Shown here: positions 1-6,492 of the stretch, one piece after another
Layout of the letters: every line of letters begins with the position of its first letter
How positions within the stretch are numbered: the first letter of the stretch is position 1
Source of the DNA: Bacteroidota bacterium
GTDB taxonomy: Bacteria; Bacteroidota; Rhodothermia; Rhodothermales; UBA10348
NCBI GenBank assembly: GCA_004356265.1
Contig: SMXK01000128.1
Location: 1-12,416, forward strand
Length of the DNA stretch: 12,416 nucleotides
Reading direction: 5' to 3'
Notes under the pieces: model-generated
The model's database searches: none
Seen by the model: the letters and a program-made list of their open reading frames with translations, nothing else
What the model was told of the DNA's origin: nothing
Made by a program: the position numbers and the translations under genes

Positions 1-523
1 ATAAATCGGTCACCTCGATGATGACGCCCGTCGTGTCCGCGTTGTACGCCTCGATATCAAATGCATTCAGAATCGGCTCAACGTTCGAGTTACGAACCGC
101 CTGATAAATGGGGTCTTCCTCGTCGGCTACGTTGGTGTATCCGACGATTCGCAATAATATCTTATCGCCCTGGCGCACCCACCGGAGCGTCTGGGTGTTG
201 GCTTTTGTACCGCCCCAGCTGAAATTAGTCGCCGTTTTTGCGATTCGCGTTACCATCAGGAATTCGCGGCCCAATTGATCGTCGGGAATCTCGTAGTAAT
301 ATTTGGTGTCGTCTCGATATACGATGAAAACGCCTTCGTCTTTATCAAAATCATCTTTGATGACATCGTCGAAAGCTTTCGGACCATCATATTTGTCATT
401 TTCTTCGGACTTACTCTTATCGTCAGTTTTGGACGAATCCTGTGCGCCTTTGGATGAGGCGCAGCCGGTGACAAGCGCGAGAATAAGCGGGAGCGCCATC
501 AAGACGCGGAAATTTCGATACAT
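1..523 (-). CDS. DUF5117/DUF5118-type zinc-dependent metalloprotease lipoprotein, N-terminal part
   Basis: Only the first 174 codons are present; the gene runs off the left edge. Residues 1-21 form a lipoprotein signal (MYRNFRVLMA, a hydrophobic stretch, then LVTGC with Cys21 as the lipidation site). A low-complexity Lys/Asp/Ser linker follows to about residue 45. After it comes the conserved start of this Bacteroidota family: a short DUF5118-like segment (GVFIVYRDDTKYYYEIPDD, about 64-82) and then the DUF5117 region with LGREFLMVTRIAKT, NTQTLRWVRQGDKILLRIV and VRNSNVEPILNAFDIEAYN. In the family a zinc peptidase domain with HEXXH lies further C-terminal; it would be outside the window, so catalytic residues cannot be checked. 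The mature protein should be membrane-anchored and exported. The ATG at 523 lacks a clear Shine-Dalgarno but is the only start that keeps the signal sequence. It lies 144 bases behind the T9SS plug gene and may have its own promoter near 625-653. Confidence 0.88.
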   Translation of the reverse strand, partial: MYRNFRVLMALPLILALVTGCASSKGAQDSSKTDDKSKSEENDKYDGPKAFDDVIKDDFDKDEGVFIVYRDDTKYYYEIPDDQLGREFLMVTRIAKTATNFSWGGTKANTQTLRWVRQGDKILLRIVGYTNVADEEDPIYQAVRNSNVEPILNAFDIEAYNADTTGVIIEVTDL

Positions 524-624
524 ATTGAGTTGAGTGTTTCGACCAGAATGACGTCCGCTCAACGAGATCGTCAGCAGTTCGCACGTGCGATTTATGGTAT
601 GGAGAAATGTCTTCCGGGAGACGC

Positions 625-653
625 AAGGTAAAACGCACGTATTCGGGGGTCAA
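625..653 (-). promoter_or_regulatory. Candidate promoter for the metalloprotease lipoprotein gene
   Basis: On the minus strand, TTGACC (653-648) is followed after 17 bases by TACCTT (630-625), and the next base is G, giving TACCTTG. This fits a sigma-70-like spacing and is also close to the Bacteroidota -7 element TAnnTTTG. The same arrangement recurs before the histone gene (5545-5574). It would leave a leader of about 100 bases before the ATG at 523. No transcript evidence is available, and the -35 lies only 14 bases beyond the end of the upstream gene. Confidence 0.35.
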
Positions 654-667
654 TTCCGATCGCGGGA

Positions 668-2014
668 TCACTGAACAAGAATTCCGCGGGTGGAAATGAG
701 TCTGTCTGACTGGGTTCGAATATCCGCGGAGTATAAAAAGGCAGTGTACAAATTCCGGGTGCCCGGCGGGGCACCGCTCGCCGCTCGCTGAAGAATCGGG
801 TCATCAACCAGATAGCGGTATTCGTGGTGCCCTTGTTTCATAAGTACATAACCCTCGTACCACTTTTTATCGGGTAACCATTCCAGTGCATTTTCGAGGT
901 CGCGCTCCCAATTATTAAATGTACCCGTCACAATTACATTTCCCCGCGCACGCACTTCATTAATCGGCACATACCGGAAATAGACACGCACGTACTCCGA
1001 GCCAACATGTGGATTAATGTATTCCGTAACAGCCCCCGCTATGACGATTTGCCCGTTTAAAAATGGACCGAATCCACTTCCCGGAAAACGGGCGTAATCA
1101 GGCTCCAGGGCAACTTCAGGTGGGTTAACCGACCGATTCATGTATTCAATACGTCCGCCGACCCGGACCGCAGAAAGATCCAGGAAGAAGGGAGGTGGTA
1201 CAAGCTGGAACGCATCATAGGGCTCCAGATAAAACGCCAAACCAGGTTGAACACCAAGGCTCGCTCGCGTACTGCACTTAGCCGTGGCGTACTGATCGTT
1301 GCGTACAAAACACATGGCGTAGTCAAACATGTTGACCCCTTCACGATCGGGTTGAAACCGCCCGAGCGGCTGAATTCCAGAATAAGGCTGCCCGGGTATA
1401 AGGACGTTATCGAGCGTCAGGGTTATGGCGAGTTGTTGCTCAGCTACAAAAAACGGCCGTTCAAATAGAATCGCCTCCTCATCACCGAATTCTGTGATTC
1501 GCAAAATATAATTCCCGCTCATCGTGAACTCGATGTCTCGTGTCGGGAACTCGTAACTGTAATGCAGATAGGGCACATCGGTAGCTTGCGACAGATCATA
1601 ACGTATCAACTCATCGCGCTGGTAGGACCGCATGTATTCAATCGGCATCAAATCGCGGCGCCAATTCCTGTTGGCATGATAAAAATAATCCGATAGCGTT
1701 TGCCCCGGAGAGGACAGCAGATCAAAGGCGAGTGTGAGCGTCTCAGGAGTGTTCATGGCAATAAGTGGCGGCGCGGCTTCATTGCCTGTTCGGTACAATT
1801 GCACACTTCCGATTTCACTGGCTTCCCTCGCGAGCACCAGTTCATCGATGGACTCTACGCGGACAGGGCGTGAATTGGTGCCATCCGTTGCCTCGTCAGT
1901 CGAAGCGCATCCGGAGAGGCCGGCGATAATCAGTGCATTGCAAAGGAATACATTACCGCGTCGTGTTAAGGCCAGTAGAGCCGTCACTCCCGATATCATA
2001 ATATTCTGGGTCAT
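668..2014 (-). CDS. Type IX secretion system plug protein (DUF5103 family), predicted lipoprotein
   Basis: The family (DUF5103) includes the Plug protein that closes the unused SprA translocon channel of the type IX secretion system. Seen here: a hydrophobic stretch ending in GLSGC (Cys36, likely lipidated); a beta-rich N-terminal region with family-like segments (LTLAFDLL, DYFYHANRNWRRDL, EYMRSYQRDELIRYDLS, YLHYSYEFPTRDIEFTMSGNYILRI); and a C-terminal E-set-like domain (NVIVTGTFNNWERD, then GYVLMKQGHHEYRYLVDD) ending with a SDRLIS motif typical of the family. At 448 residues it is near the usual length. The ATG at 2014 overlaps the upstream peptidase gene by 62 bases. In-frame alternatives are ATG 1999 and GTG 1987, which put the charged RR pair nearer the N-terminus and look equally plausible; none has a convincing ribosome binding site. 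The overlap suggests translational coupling. That the host has a T9SS is inferred from this gene alone. Confidence 0.82.
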   Translation of the reverse strand: MTQNIMISGVTALLALTRRGNVFLCNALIIAGLSGCASTDEATDGTNSRPVRVESIDELVLAREASEIGSVQLYRTGNEAAPPLIAMNTPETLTLAFDLLSSPGQTLSDYFYHANRNWRRDLMPIEYMRSYQRDELIRYDLSQATDVPYLHYSYEFPTRDIEFTMSGNYILRITEFGDEEAILFERPFFVAEQQLAITLTLDNVLIPGQPYSGIQPLGRFQPDREGVNMFDYAMCFVRNDQYATAKCSTRASLGVQPGLAFYLEPYDAFQLVPPPFFLDLSAVRVGGRIEYMNRSVNPPEVALEPDYARFPGSGFGPFLNGQIVIAGAVTEYINPHVGSEYVRVYFRYVPINEVRARGNVIVTGTFNNWERDLENALEWLPDKKWYEGYVLMKQGHHEYRYLVDDPILQRAASGAPPGTRNLYTAFLYSADIRTQSDRLISTRGILVQ

Positions 2015-4334
2015 AATACTGGTTGGTCCACGTCACTTTGGACAAAAAATCGTTGATGAGCGTTTCGGCTGAACCGTCCCCGACGCGGGTGGCTGCGGCG
2101 AGAGCCGCCGATCCGTACAAGAAGGCTGCGTCTACATCTCCGGCCATGAATGCAAAACGAGCTGCCCGAAAAACCAGTGTACGCCTCGTTTCTTCCGAGA
2201 GTTCTTTGGCAGCAAGATCGCGAGCGAAAACCGCTGTCTGCACGGCCAGTGAGGCAGCTGCAATTTCGTTTCCCGCCGCACGTTCAAAACGGGATGCCCA
2301 ATAAAGGCGGGCAACATTCAGAACGCCGGACTCGACAAGTTCAGAATTGAGCTCTTGCAAGGCACCAATGTCCCGCGCTTTTGTTGAATCCGACGCAATA
2401 GAAACAAGCACCTTTACGAGCGAACTGTCGCCCGTACTACGGCTTCTAAGCTCCAGTGAAGCGCGCGCATTTGGTGCGTAGACCGGGTAACTGTTTCGAA
2501 GTGAAAGAAACGCACGCGACGCCGCTGAGGATCGCCCGATCAGCGAGAGAGCGTCCGCAAAAAGAAGCCTGTCTGCAATCGAGAGGGAGTCCGAGGAAAG
2601 ACCCTCGTACTTCCGTACGACGGATTCGACCCGGCCGTCTGCAAGTGCAAGCCTCGACATCCCTTTGTCTGCCAGAGTCCCCGCCTGCGGATGAGCTTGA
2701 AGCGCGACATATACAGACCTCACACCAGTAGAATCGCCTTCAGCCAGCTGCGCGGCAGCGAGTGTCAGGTCCCGGACATATGGTGGAGTCCAATGCGGGC
2801 AGTTTTTCTCAAAAAGTGACGGGGTACCAAACCGTCGGGTCGCACTAAAAGCGGCAGATACATGAAGCACCGGTAACGCCGCCAGAAAATCGGTCCATTC
2901 GGCCGCAAGGGCAGTCGTGGAGCGTGCGTAGACGTCCACGAAATCTCCGCTGGCATACACCTGTTTAAACCGGGCCACTCCGTATTCACTTATCAACCAA
3001 TGCACAAACGCGCCACTCACTTCGTACGAGACCCCCGCCCTCCCCGTCCAGAATCCAAATGGAGAGAGTGTGCCAGCTACCGATTCGGCAAGTTGTTCAG
3101 GCTCCTGGACATCGAACAATACAGAGGCCGCCACTCGGTCGTTCGATCGAACGGCTCCACCGGGTGCTTCCAGCGATACAGCCAACCCTTCGATAAGCCC
3201 CGCGACTGGAGATAGCCGCAGAACGGGCATTCCGAATTCGCGTGAAAAAACATGAACCAGCTCGTGCGAAAAAACTCCGTCAGTCTGTGAGGCGAGAATA
3301 TGAATCTGCGGCGTGGCAAGCCATACAGGAGCAATACTGGTGAATCTAGTCCCCGTTAATCGCGCCCTCGTATCTGCATCCGGGTACAGATATGATTGAA
3401 TCCGAGCCGACACACTGTCGTTGAGCTGGCTCGCCAGTTGATCGTATCGATACTCGTGCTCAATTTCCCATTGTCTTAATTCAGGCTCGGATAAACTGGC
3501 CGCATCGTAATAGATATCAAAATGCTCGGTCTTAAGGTGCCCGGAGAATGCAGACCGGAGAAAAGACTCAGACGTGTTTATACCAAGAGGTGACGAAAAC
3601 CCGTAAACAACACCAATCGTAACACCTGCAACAATTACGAGTTTAGCAGCTCGCCGGCTCACCGCAGGGCGTTGTGTTATTTTCATCGACGCAACGCCCA
3701 TCAATAATGCGGCCCACAAAATTGTCAGTCCCCTGAACCAGAACAGTCCGGGCCTAACCGCAAGTTCCTCATCGTAGATCGGGCCCAGGACGCCACCAAA
3801 AACATGATTGTAGGAGTAAAATTGCGGATGAAACCCGAGATCATAGACCACACCGGCGACTGCGATAAGTAGCCCGATAACGATGAGCCACAACACAGAT
3901 CGACGGTAAGCGACCAGCACAAGCGCTATGGAAACGGCGAAGATGCAGGTTACGACAGGAAAAAGCGGGACGAACACAAGGCCGCGAATAATATCACAGT
4001 TCGGGGCCCATAACATTGCGATGAGCAGAACCGCGACCGGTAACGATATCCAGAGTAGTCGTCCAATCAGTATACGAGCCACCAGTTGAGGCCGGATCCG
4101 AGACGCAAAATCAAATTGATTTAACGCCACTGAACCGCTCACAAAAAAAACAACAAACGCGAGCGCCGCCATGGACTCCACGTGGAGTCGATTCAGCAGT
4201 GGAATAAAAATACAGACGACGCTAAAAATACCGTAAACAAGAAGCTCCCGGGGGTAGGATTGCTCCCTGTGACCGCGCGTCCGTCGTGAACGGCTGCGAA
4301 AGAACGGGTTATAAAATCGTGTACGTGATACCAA
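1953..4334 (-). CDS. Polytopic membrane HEXXH (gluzincin-like) metallopeptidase with helical repeat tail
   Basis: A 793-residue protein in three parts. Residues 1-30 are very rich in Arg, and about seven hydrophobic segments follow (approximately 31-47, 55-72, 93-109, 118-143, 145-164, 197-216, 231-246), indicating an integral membrane protein. Residues 265-470 look like a peptidase MA/M1-like gluzincin domain: HELVH at 357-361 (two zinc-binding His and the catalytic Glu358), and a downstream IEGLA with Glu382 as the likely third zinc ligand, then GAFVHWLISEYG (441-452), a segment common after such active sites. Residues 520-770 are Ala/Leu-rich helices resembling TPR repeats. I cannot assign a substrate. 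The only start that includes the first helix is TTG at 4334, since an in-frame stop lies just upstream and the next Met is residue 55; no good ribosome binding site is seen. It overlaps the DUF3078 gene by 26 bases and the plug gene by up to 62, so the three are probably one operon. Confidence 0.72.
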   Translation of the reverse strand: MVSRTRFYNPFFRSRSRRTRGHREQSYPRELLVYGIFSVVCIFIPLLNRLHVESMAALAFVVFFVSGSVALNQFDFASRIRPQLVARILIGRLLWISLPVAVLLIAMLWAPNCDIIRGLVFVPLFPVVTCIFAVSIALVLVAYRRSVLWLIVIGLLIAVAGVVYDLGFHPQFYSYNHVFGGVLGPIYDEELAVRPGLFWFRGLTILWAALLMGVASMKITQRPAVSRRAAKLVIVAGVTIGVVYGFSSPLGINTSESFLRSAFSGHLKTEHFDIYYDAASLSEPELRQWEIEHEYRYDQLASQLNDSVSARIQSYLYPDADTRARLTGTRFTSIAPVWLATPQIHILASQTDGVFSHELVHVFSREFGMPVLRLSPVAGLIEGLAVSLEAPGGAVRSNDRVAASVLFDVQEPEQLAESVAGTLSPFGFWTGRAGVSYEVSGAFVHWLISEYGVARFKQVYASGDFVDVYARSTTALAAEWTDFLAALPVLHVSAAFSATRRFGTPSLFEKNCPHWTPPYVRDLTLAAAQLAEGDSTGVRSVYVALQAHPQAGTLADKGMSRLALADGRVESVVRKYEGLSSDSLSIADRLLFADALSLIGRSSAASRAFLSLRNSYPVYAPNARASLELRSRSTGDSSLVKVLVSIASDSTKARDIGALQELNSELVESGVLNVARLYWASRFERAAGNEIAAASLAVQTAVFARDLAAKELSEETRRTLVFRAARFAFMAGDVDAAFLYGSAALAAATRVGDGSAETLINDFLSKVTWTNQYYDPEYYDIGSDGSTGLNTTR

Positions 4335-5217
4335 CTCCGAATGTCTCCCTGAATTGTGCTTTGTCGCTCACATCGGCATCAAATAAAATGGTCCAGTCAA
4401 ATGTCATCCGCATCCATCCGTTCACGCGCATGGTGATGGTATTATCCCAGCGTGTATCTGGTTTCTCCAGCTGGTCAAACGCCGCAAATAACCCCAGGGA
4501 CGTTTCGTATTTAATATTCTCTGCAACATCGATCTTCATCCGAGTGATAGCGTCAAGCCCCACTTCGACCCGGACCTCTTCGTCAAGCTCGTTGCCGTAC
4601 AACGTTCGAAGATCTTCCTCGAGTATGATGGTCTGTTTGGATGCCAATCCTAAGTGCTGAGAGAACCAATCGTTGGGCGTCCAGCTCATACCGATTGACT
4701 CTAGAAAAATCCCGGGCGACATAAACTGGGAAACCAGGACAGGCAAATCCCGGCTCTCTTCAAATGGGTTCTTATCGTAGTTATACCCTCTGGCGAACTG
4801 CGATCGGAATGAAACGCCAGCGGTCGGATGAATGACGCCGGTTGAGGTATCGTTTTCCCGCGACCAGGCTGCCAACAAGTAAATCTCATCCTTCGCTTTT
4901 CGAATTTCGAGGGTATCCTGTTTGATTAATCCGTAGGACAAATTCACTTCATAATGCTGAGACCAGGAGGATGTGGTTTGGTCCCACACGCCTGTCAGGC
5001 CCACATTTCCAGCCAGGGAATTCGTTCCTCCCTCCACCCAGTTGTCGAAGCCGACTTGGGCACCGGATAAATCAAATACCAGGCTCGATACCCAGGCATG
5101 GGACGAGTCTGCGTCCTGTGCTGCGGCTGTCCCGATGGTTGCGCTGAATGCGATTATCGCAATCCCGGCGAAGACTTTTCTACGCATCACATTATAGATT
5201 CGGAGCGAATAGCTCAT
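4309..5217 (-). CDS. DUF3078 family outer-membrane beta-barrel-like protein
   Basis: A 302-residue exported protein. A classic signal peptide starts at Met11 (MRRKVFAGIAIIAFSATIG) with probable cleavage after an Ala triplet near residue 33. The mature part alternates aromatic and polar residues as in an outer-membrane barrel and ends in a short aromatic/hydrophobic strand (GVGITYTIL). Family-like segments include VGFDNWVEGGTNSLAGNVGL near the N-terminus, FMSPGIFLESIGMSWTPND in the middle and VNGWMRMTFDWTILFDADVS near the end; these match the DUF3078 pattern found almost only in Bacteroidota. Function of the family is unknown. The start may be ATG 5217, which has GGTGGAG close by, or ATG 5187, which gives the more standard signal peptide. 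It follows the histone terminator by only about 20 bases and overlaps the peptidase gene at its 3' end. Confidence 0.75.
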   Translation of the reverse strand: MSYSLRIYNVMRRKVFAGIAIIAFSATIGTAAAQDADSSHAWVSSLVFDLSGAQVGFDNWVEGGTNSLAGNVGLTGVWDQTTSSWSQHYEVNLSYGLIKQDTLEIRKAKDEIYLLAAWSRENDTSTGVIHPTAGVSFRSQFARGYNYDKNPFEESRDLPVLVSQFMSPGIFLESIGMSWTPNDWFSQHLGLASKQTIILEEDLRTLYGNELDEEVRVEVGLDAITRMKIDVAENIKYETSLGLFAAFDQLEKPDTRWDNTITMRVNGWMRMTFDWTILFDADVSDKAQFRETFGVGITYTIL

Positions 5218-5237
5218 TTCTCCACCCCGTTGCCCTT

Positions 5238-5272
5238 AAAAAAAAGAGGCCAGACGCGAACGCTTGGCCTCT
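5238..5272 (-). terminator. Rho-independent terminator of the histone H1-like gene
   Basis: On the minus strand AGAGGCCA (5272-5265) pairs with TGGCCTCT (5252-5245) around a 12-base loop that contains TTCG and can add two further pairs. A run of eight T residues (5245-5238) follows at once. The hairpin starts 26 bases after the histone stop codon. It also sits about 20 bases upstream of the next gene's first ATG (5217), which makes it a possible attenuator for that operon. Confidence 0.9.
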
Positions 5273-5297
5273 CAATAAAGTCATGTTCGCTTACGAA

Positions 5298-5471
5298 CTA
5301 GCCATTCTTGGATGCCTGAACTTCGACGCGAATTTCCTGTGCCACTTTTTTCAACTCCTGCATGCCTTTCCGAACACGAGTACCAGCAGCCTTGTTGCCT
5401 TTGTCGTAAAATTTCGAAAAGTCGTCTGCCATGTCGTCTACGAAGCTTTTGAGCTCGGCGTATCTGCTCAT
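5298..5471 (-). CDS. Histone H1-like DNA-binding protein (Hc1 family), 57 residues
   Basis: This small gene encodes MSRYAELKSFVDDMADDF followed by SKFYDKGNKAAGTRVRKGMQ, ELKKVAQEIRVEVQ and ASKNG. The core FYDKGNKAAGTRVRKGMQ(E/D)L is the hallmark of the short histone H1-like proteins of Bacteroidota, related to the N-terminal part of chlamydial Hc1. Family knowledge: small, abundant, nucleoid-associated proteins. The long Lys-rich tail of chlamydial Hc1 is absent, as is normal for this short form. The first half is acidic and the middle is basic. The ATG at 5471 is fixed by an AGGAGG six bases upstream. The gene appears to be its own transcription unit: promoter candidate at 5545-5574, leader hairpin at 5506-5529, terminator at 5238-5272. 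It is the best-equipped gene in the window for high expression. Confidence 0.93.
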   Translation of the reverse strand: MSRYAELKSFVDDMADDFSKFYDKGNKAAGTRVRKGMQELKKVAQEIRVEVQASKNG

Positions 5472-5477
5472 TATTTT

Positions 5478-5483
5478 CCTCCT
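5478..5483 (-). promoter_or_regulatory. Strong Shine-Dalgarno of the histone gene
   Basis: AGGAGG on the minus strand, separated by six bases (AAAATA) from the ATG at 5471. It stands out because the other starts in this window lack a comparable site, consistent with the weak use of Shine-Dalgarno sequences in Bacteroidota. Confidence 0.85.
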
Positions 5484-5505
5484 GATGTGGATGTCGTGAA
5501 GTGAA

Positions 5506-5529
5506 ACGAGGAAAAAAAATACACCTCGT
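5506..5529 (-). other. Inverted repeat in the histone leader
   Basis: On the minus strand ACGAGG (5529-5524) and CCTCGT (5511-5506) are perfect complements around a 12-base loop made of TGTA and eight T residues. It lies between the predicted transcription start (about 5539) and the Shine-Dalgarno. It may be a leader hairpin affecting stability or translation; because the T-run is in the loop and not after the stem, it is not a normal terminator. Confidence 0.4.
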
Positions 5530-5544
5530 CTTAAGAACGGTAGT

Positions 5545-5574
5545 CAAGCTACATCGAACTTTTAGCCGTGTCAA
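5545..5574 (-). promoter_or_regulatory. Candidate promoter of the histone H1-like gene
   Basis: On the minus strand TTGACA (5574-5569), a 17-base spacer, then TAGCTT (5551-5546) followed by G. The -35 equals the sigma-70 consensus, and TAGCTTG also resembles the Bacteroidota TAnnTTTG element. It predicts a start near 5539 and a leader of about 67 bases. The same layout is found at 625-653. Confidence 0.6.
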
Positions 5575-5629
5575 GCGACAAACGTTCAAAACAACTCAAT
5601 AAAGGCACTTTTTCTTTCCACAATTTTTG

Positions 5630-6349
5630 TTATAACGCCAGTACTGCGACTCGCCCGGTGAACAATCTGGAAGGTGTCGTTACGTAGATTTGGATCTCAG
5701 ACAGGGCTGGTTCGGCCCGAAATACTGAGGCCGGAATGCATGGAGGCTCCACAATTTCACCTGGCACGTTTGATTTTCCGGAATCGATGAGGAGTCCCGC
5801 TGTCGACGTTTTACGAACCAGTAATACTATGTCTACATTAGGGATAGATGAATTTCGCTCAGAAACTTGATAAAGAGCTAAACCAGCCCTCAATGGATCA
5901 ATATCAACAACATTCAATGCATCGTCCCGACCGCTTGTCATTATTATCGTTACCACACCTGATGCTGTGAAAGCAAGCAATGATGCCAGTCGATCTGCCT
6001 GAAGATGGCCGTCTTTGGACACAAAGAGTTGTTTCCTGTCAGAGCCCAGGACCATCGTTGAGGATATTCCTTCGTCGCTGATTTTCTGTACAATTTTTTT
6101 TCCTCGCGAACGCATTGAAAGTTCGTACGCAAGCCTCGCATTATCATCCGGTATTTTAATTGCGCCACCAGTCTCTGTTTCGCGAAGATTCACTTCGGTA
6201 GCCCCTGACACAAACCCATACCGGGCTTCACGCTCGCCAGCTCCGACCATCAACACGCACGATTCCTGCGCCGTCACCAGGCGCGCGACCAGCGAATCCC
6301 AGAACATGAGATCTTCTTCCAGACTTCTGTGGATGCAAATTATTTTCAC
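5630..6349 (-). CDS. Unassigned protein with degenerate amino-acid-kinase-like features
   Basis: A 239-residue soluble protein with no signal peptide or membrane segment. I do not recognise it as a named gene. Its layout resembles the amino acid kinase fold (acetylglutamate or aminoadipate kinase): a first strand KIICI (2-6), CVLMVGAGE (31-39) where kinases have VLVHGGG, KIVQKISDEGISSTMVLGSD (85-104) where they have an ArgB-like helix and GLSGxD, ALNVVDIDPLRAGLAL (144-159) resembling NVNADxxAxxLA, and VDIVLLVRKTSTAGLL (172-187) resembling ADxLxxLTDxxGxL. The usual N-terminal KxGG is missing (CIHRS instead), so kinase activity is doubtful. This match is by eye and remains a hypothesis. The start is GTG 6349, since an in-frame TAA lies 21 bases upstream; ATG 6307 has a better GGAAG site but would remove the first strand. 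The gene diverges from dnaE and ends 158 bases before the histone gene. Confidence 0.6.
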   Translation of the reverse strand: MKIICIHRSLEEDLMFWDSLVARLVTAQESCVLMVGAGEREARYGFVSGATEVNLRETETGGAIKIPDDNARLAYELSMRSRGKKIVQKISDEGISSTMVLGSDRKQLFVSKDGHLQADRLASLLAFTASGVVTIIMTSGRDDALNVVDIDPLRAGLALYQVSERNSSIPNVDIVLLVRKTSTAGLLIDSGKSNVPGEIVEPPCIPASVFRAEPALSEIQIYVTTPSRLFTGRVAVLAL

Positions 6350-6492
6350 GATTTCAGAGCGCGTACTTTAGAAATTTGAGGACCAGAATGTTAGCAACCT
6401 TCTCCCGGAATGAACGCACATATCGAGATTCATTCCGATCTTAAAGTACTTCCCATTGTTCATTCCCGTCGTCCCGCTTGACCAGATTTATT
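6350..6492. promoter_or_regulatory. Divergent intergenic region before dnaE and the kinase-like gene
   Basis: 143 bases between two divergent starts. I see no strong promoter for dnaE. For the minus-strand gene a weak TTGCTA-N17-TTTCTA can be read ending about 25 bases before its GTG. The main structure is three copies of GGAATGAA(C): plus orientation at 6407-6415, minus at 6429-6436 and minus at 6458-6466. Copies one and two form an 8-base inverted repeat around a 12-base spacer. They could be binding sites for a regulator of one or both genes. Confidence 0.4.

Noticed and set aside
1953..2014. Frameshift or sequencing error joining the peptidase and plug genes
   Set aside because: Both frames stay coherent through the overlap: the peptidase ends normally and the plug gene enters a clear lipoprotein signal.
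5281..5589. 102-residue minus-strand frame over the histone gene
   Set aside because: It is an out-of-frame shadow; the real product is the 57-residue histone-like protein at 5298-5471 with a clear ribosome binding site.
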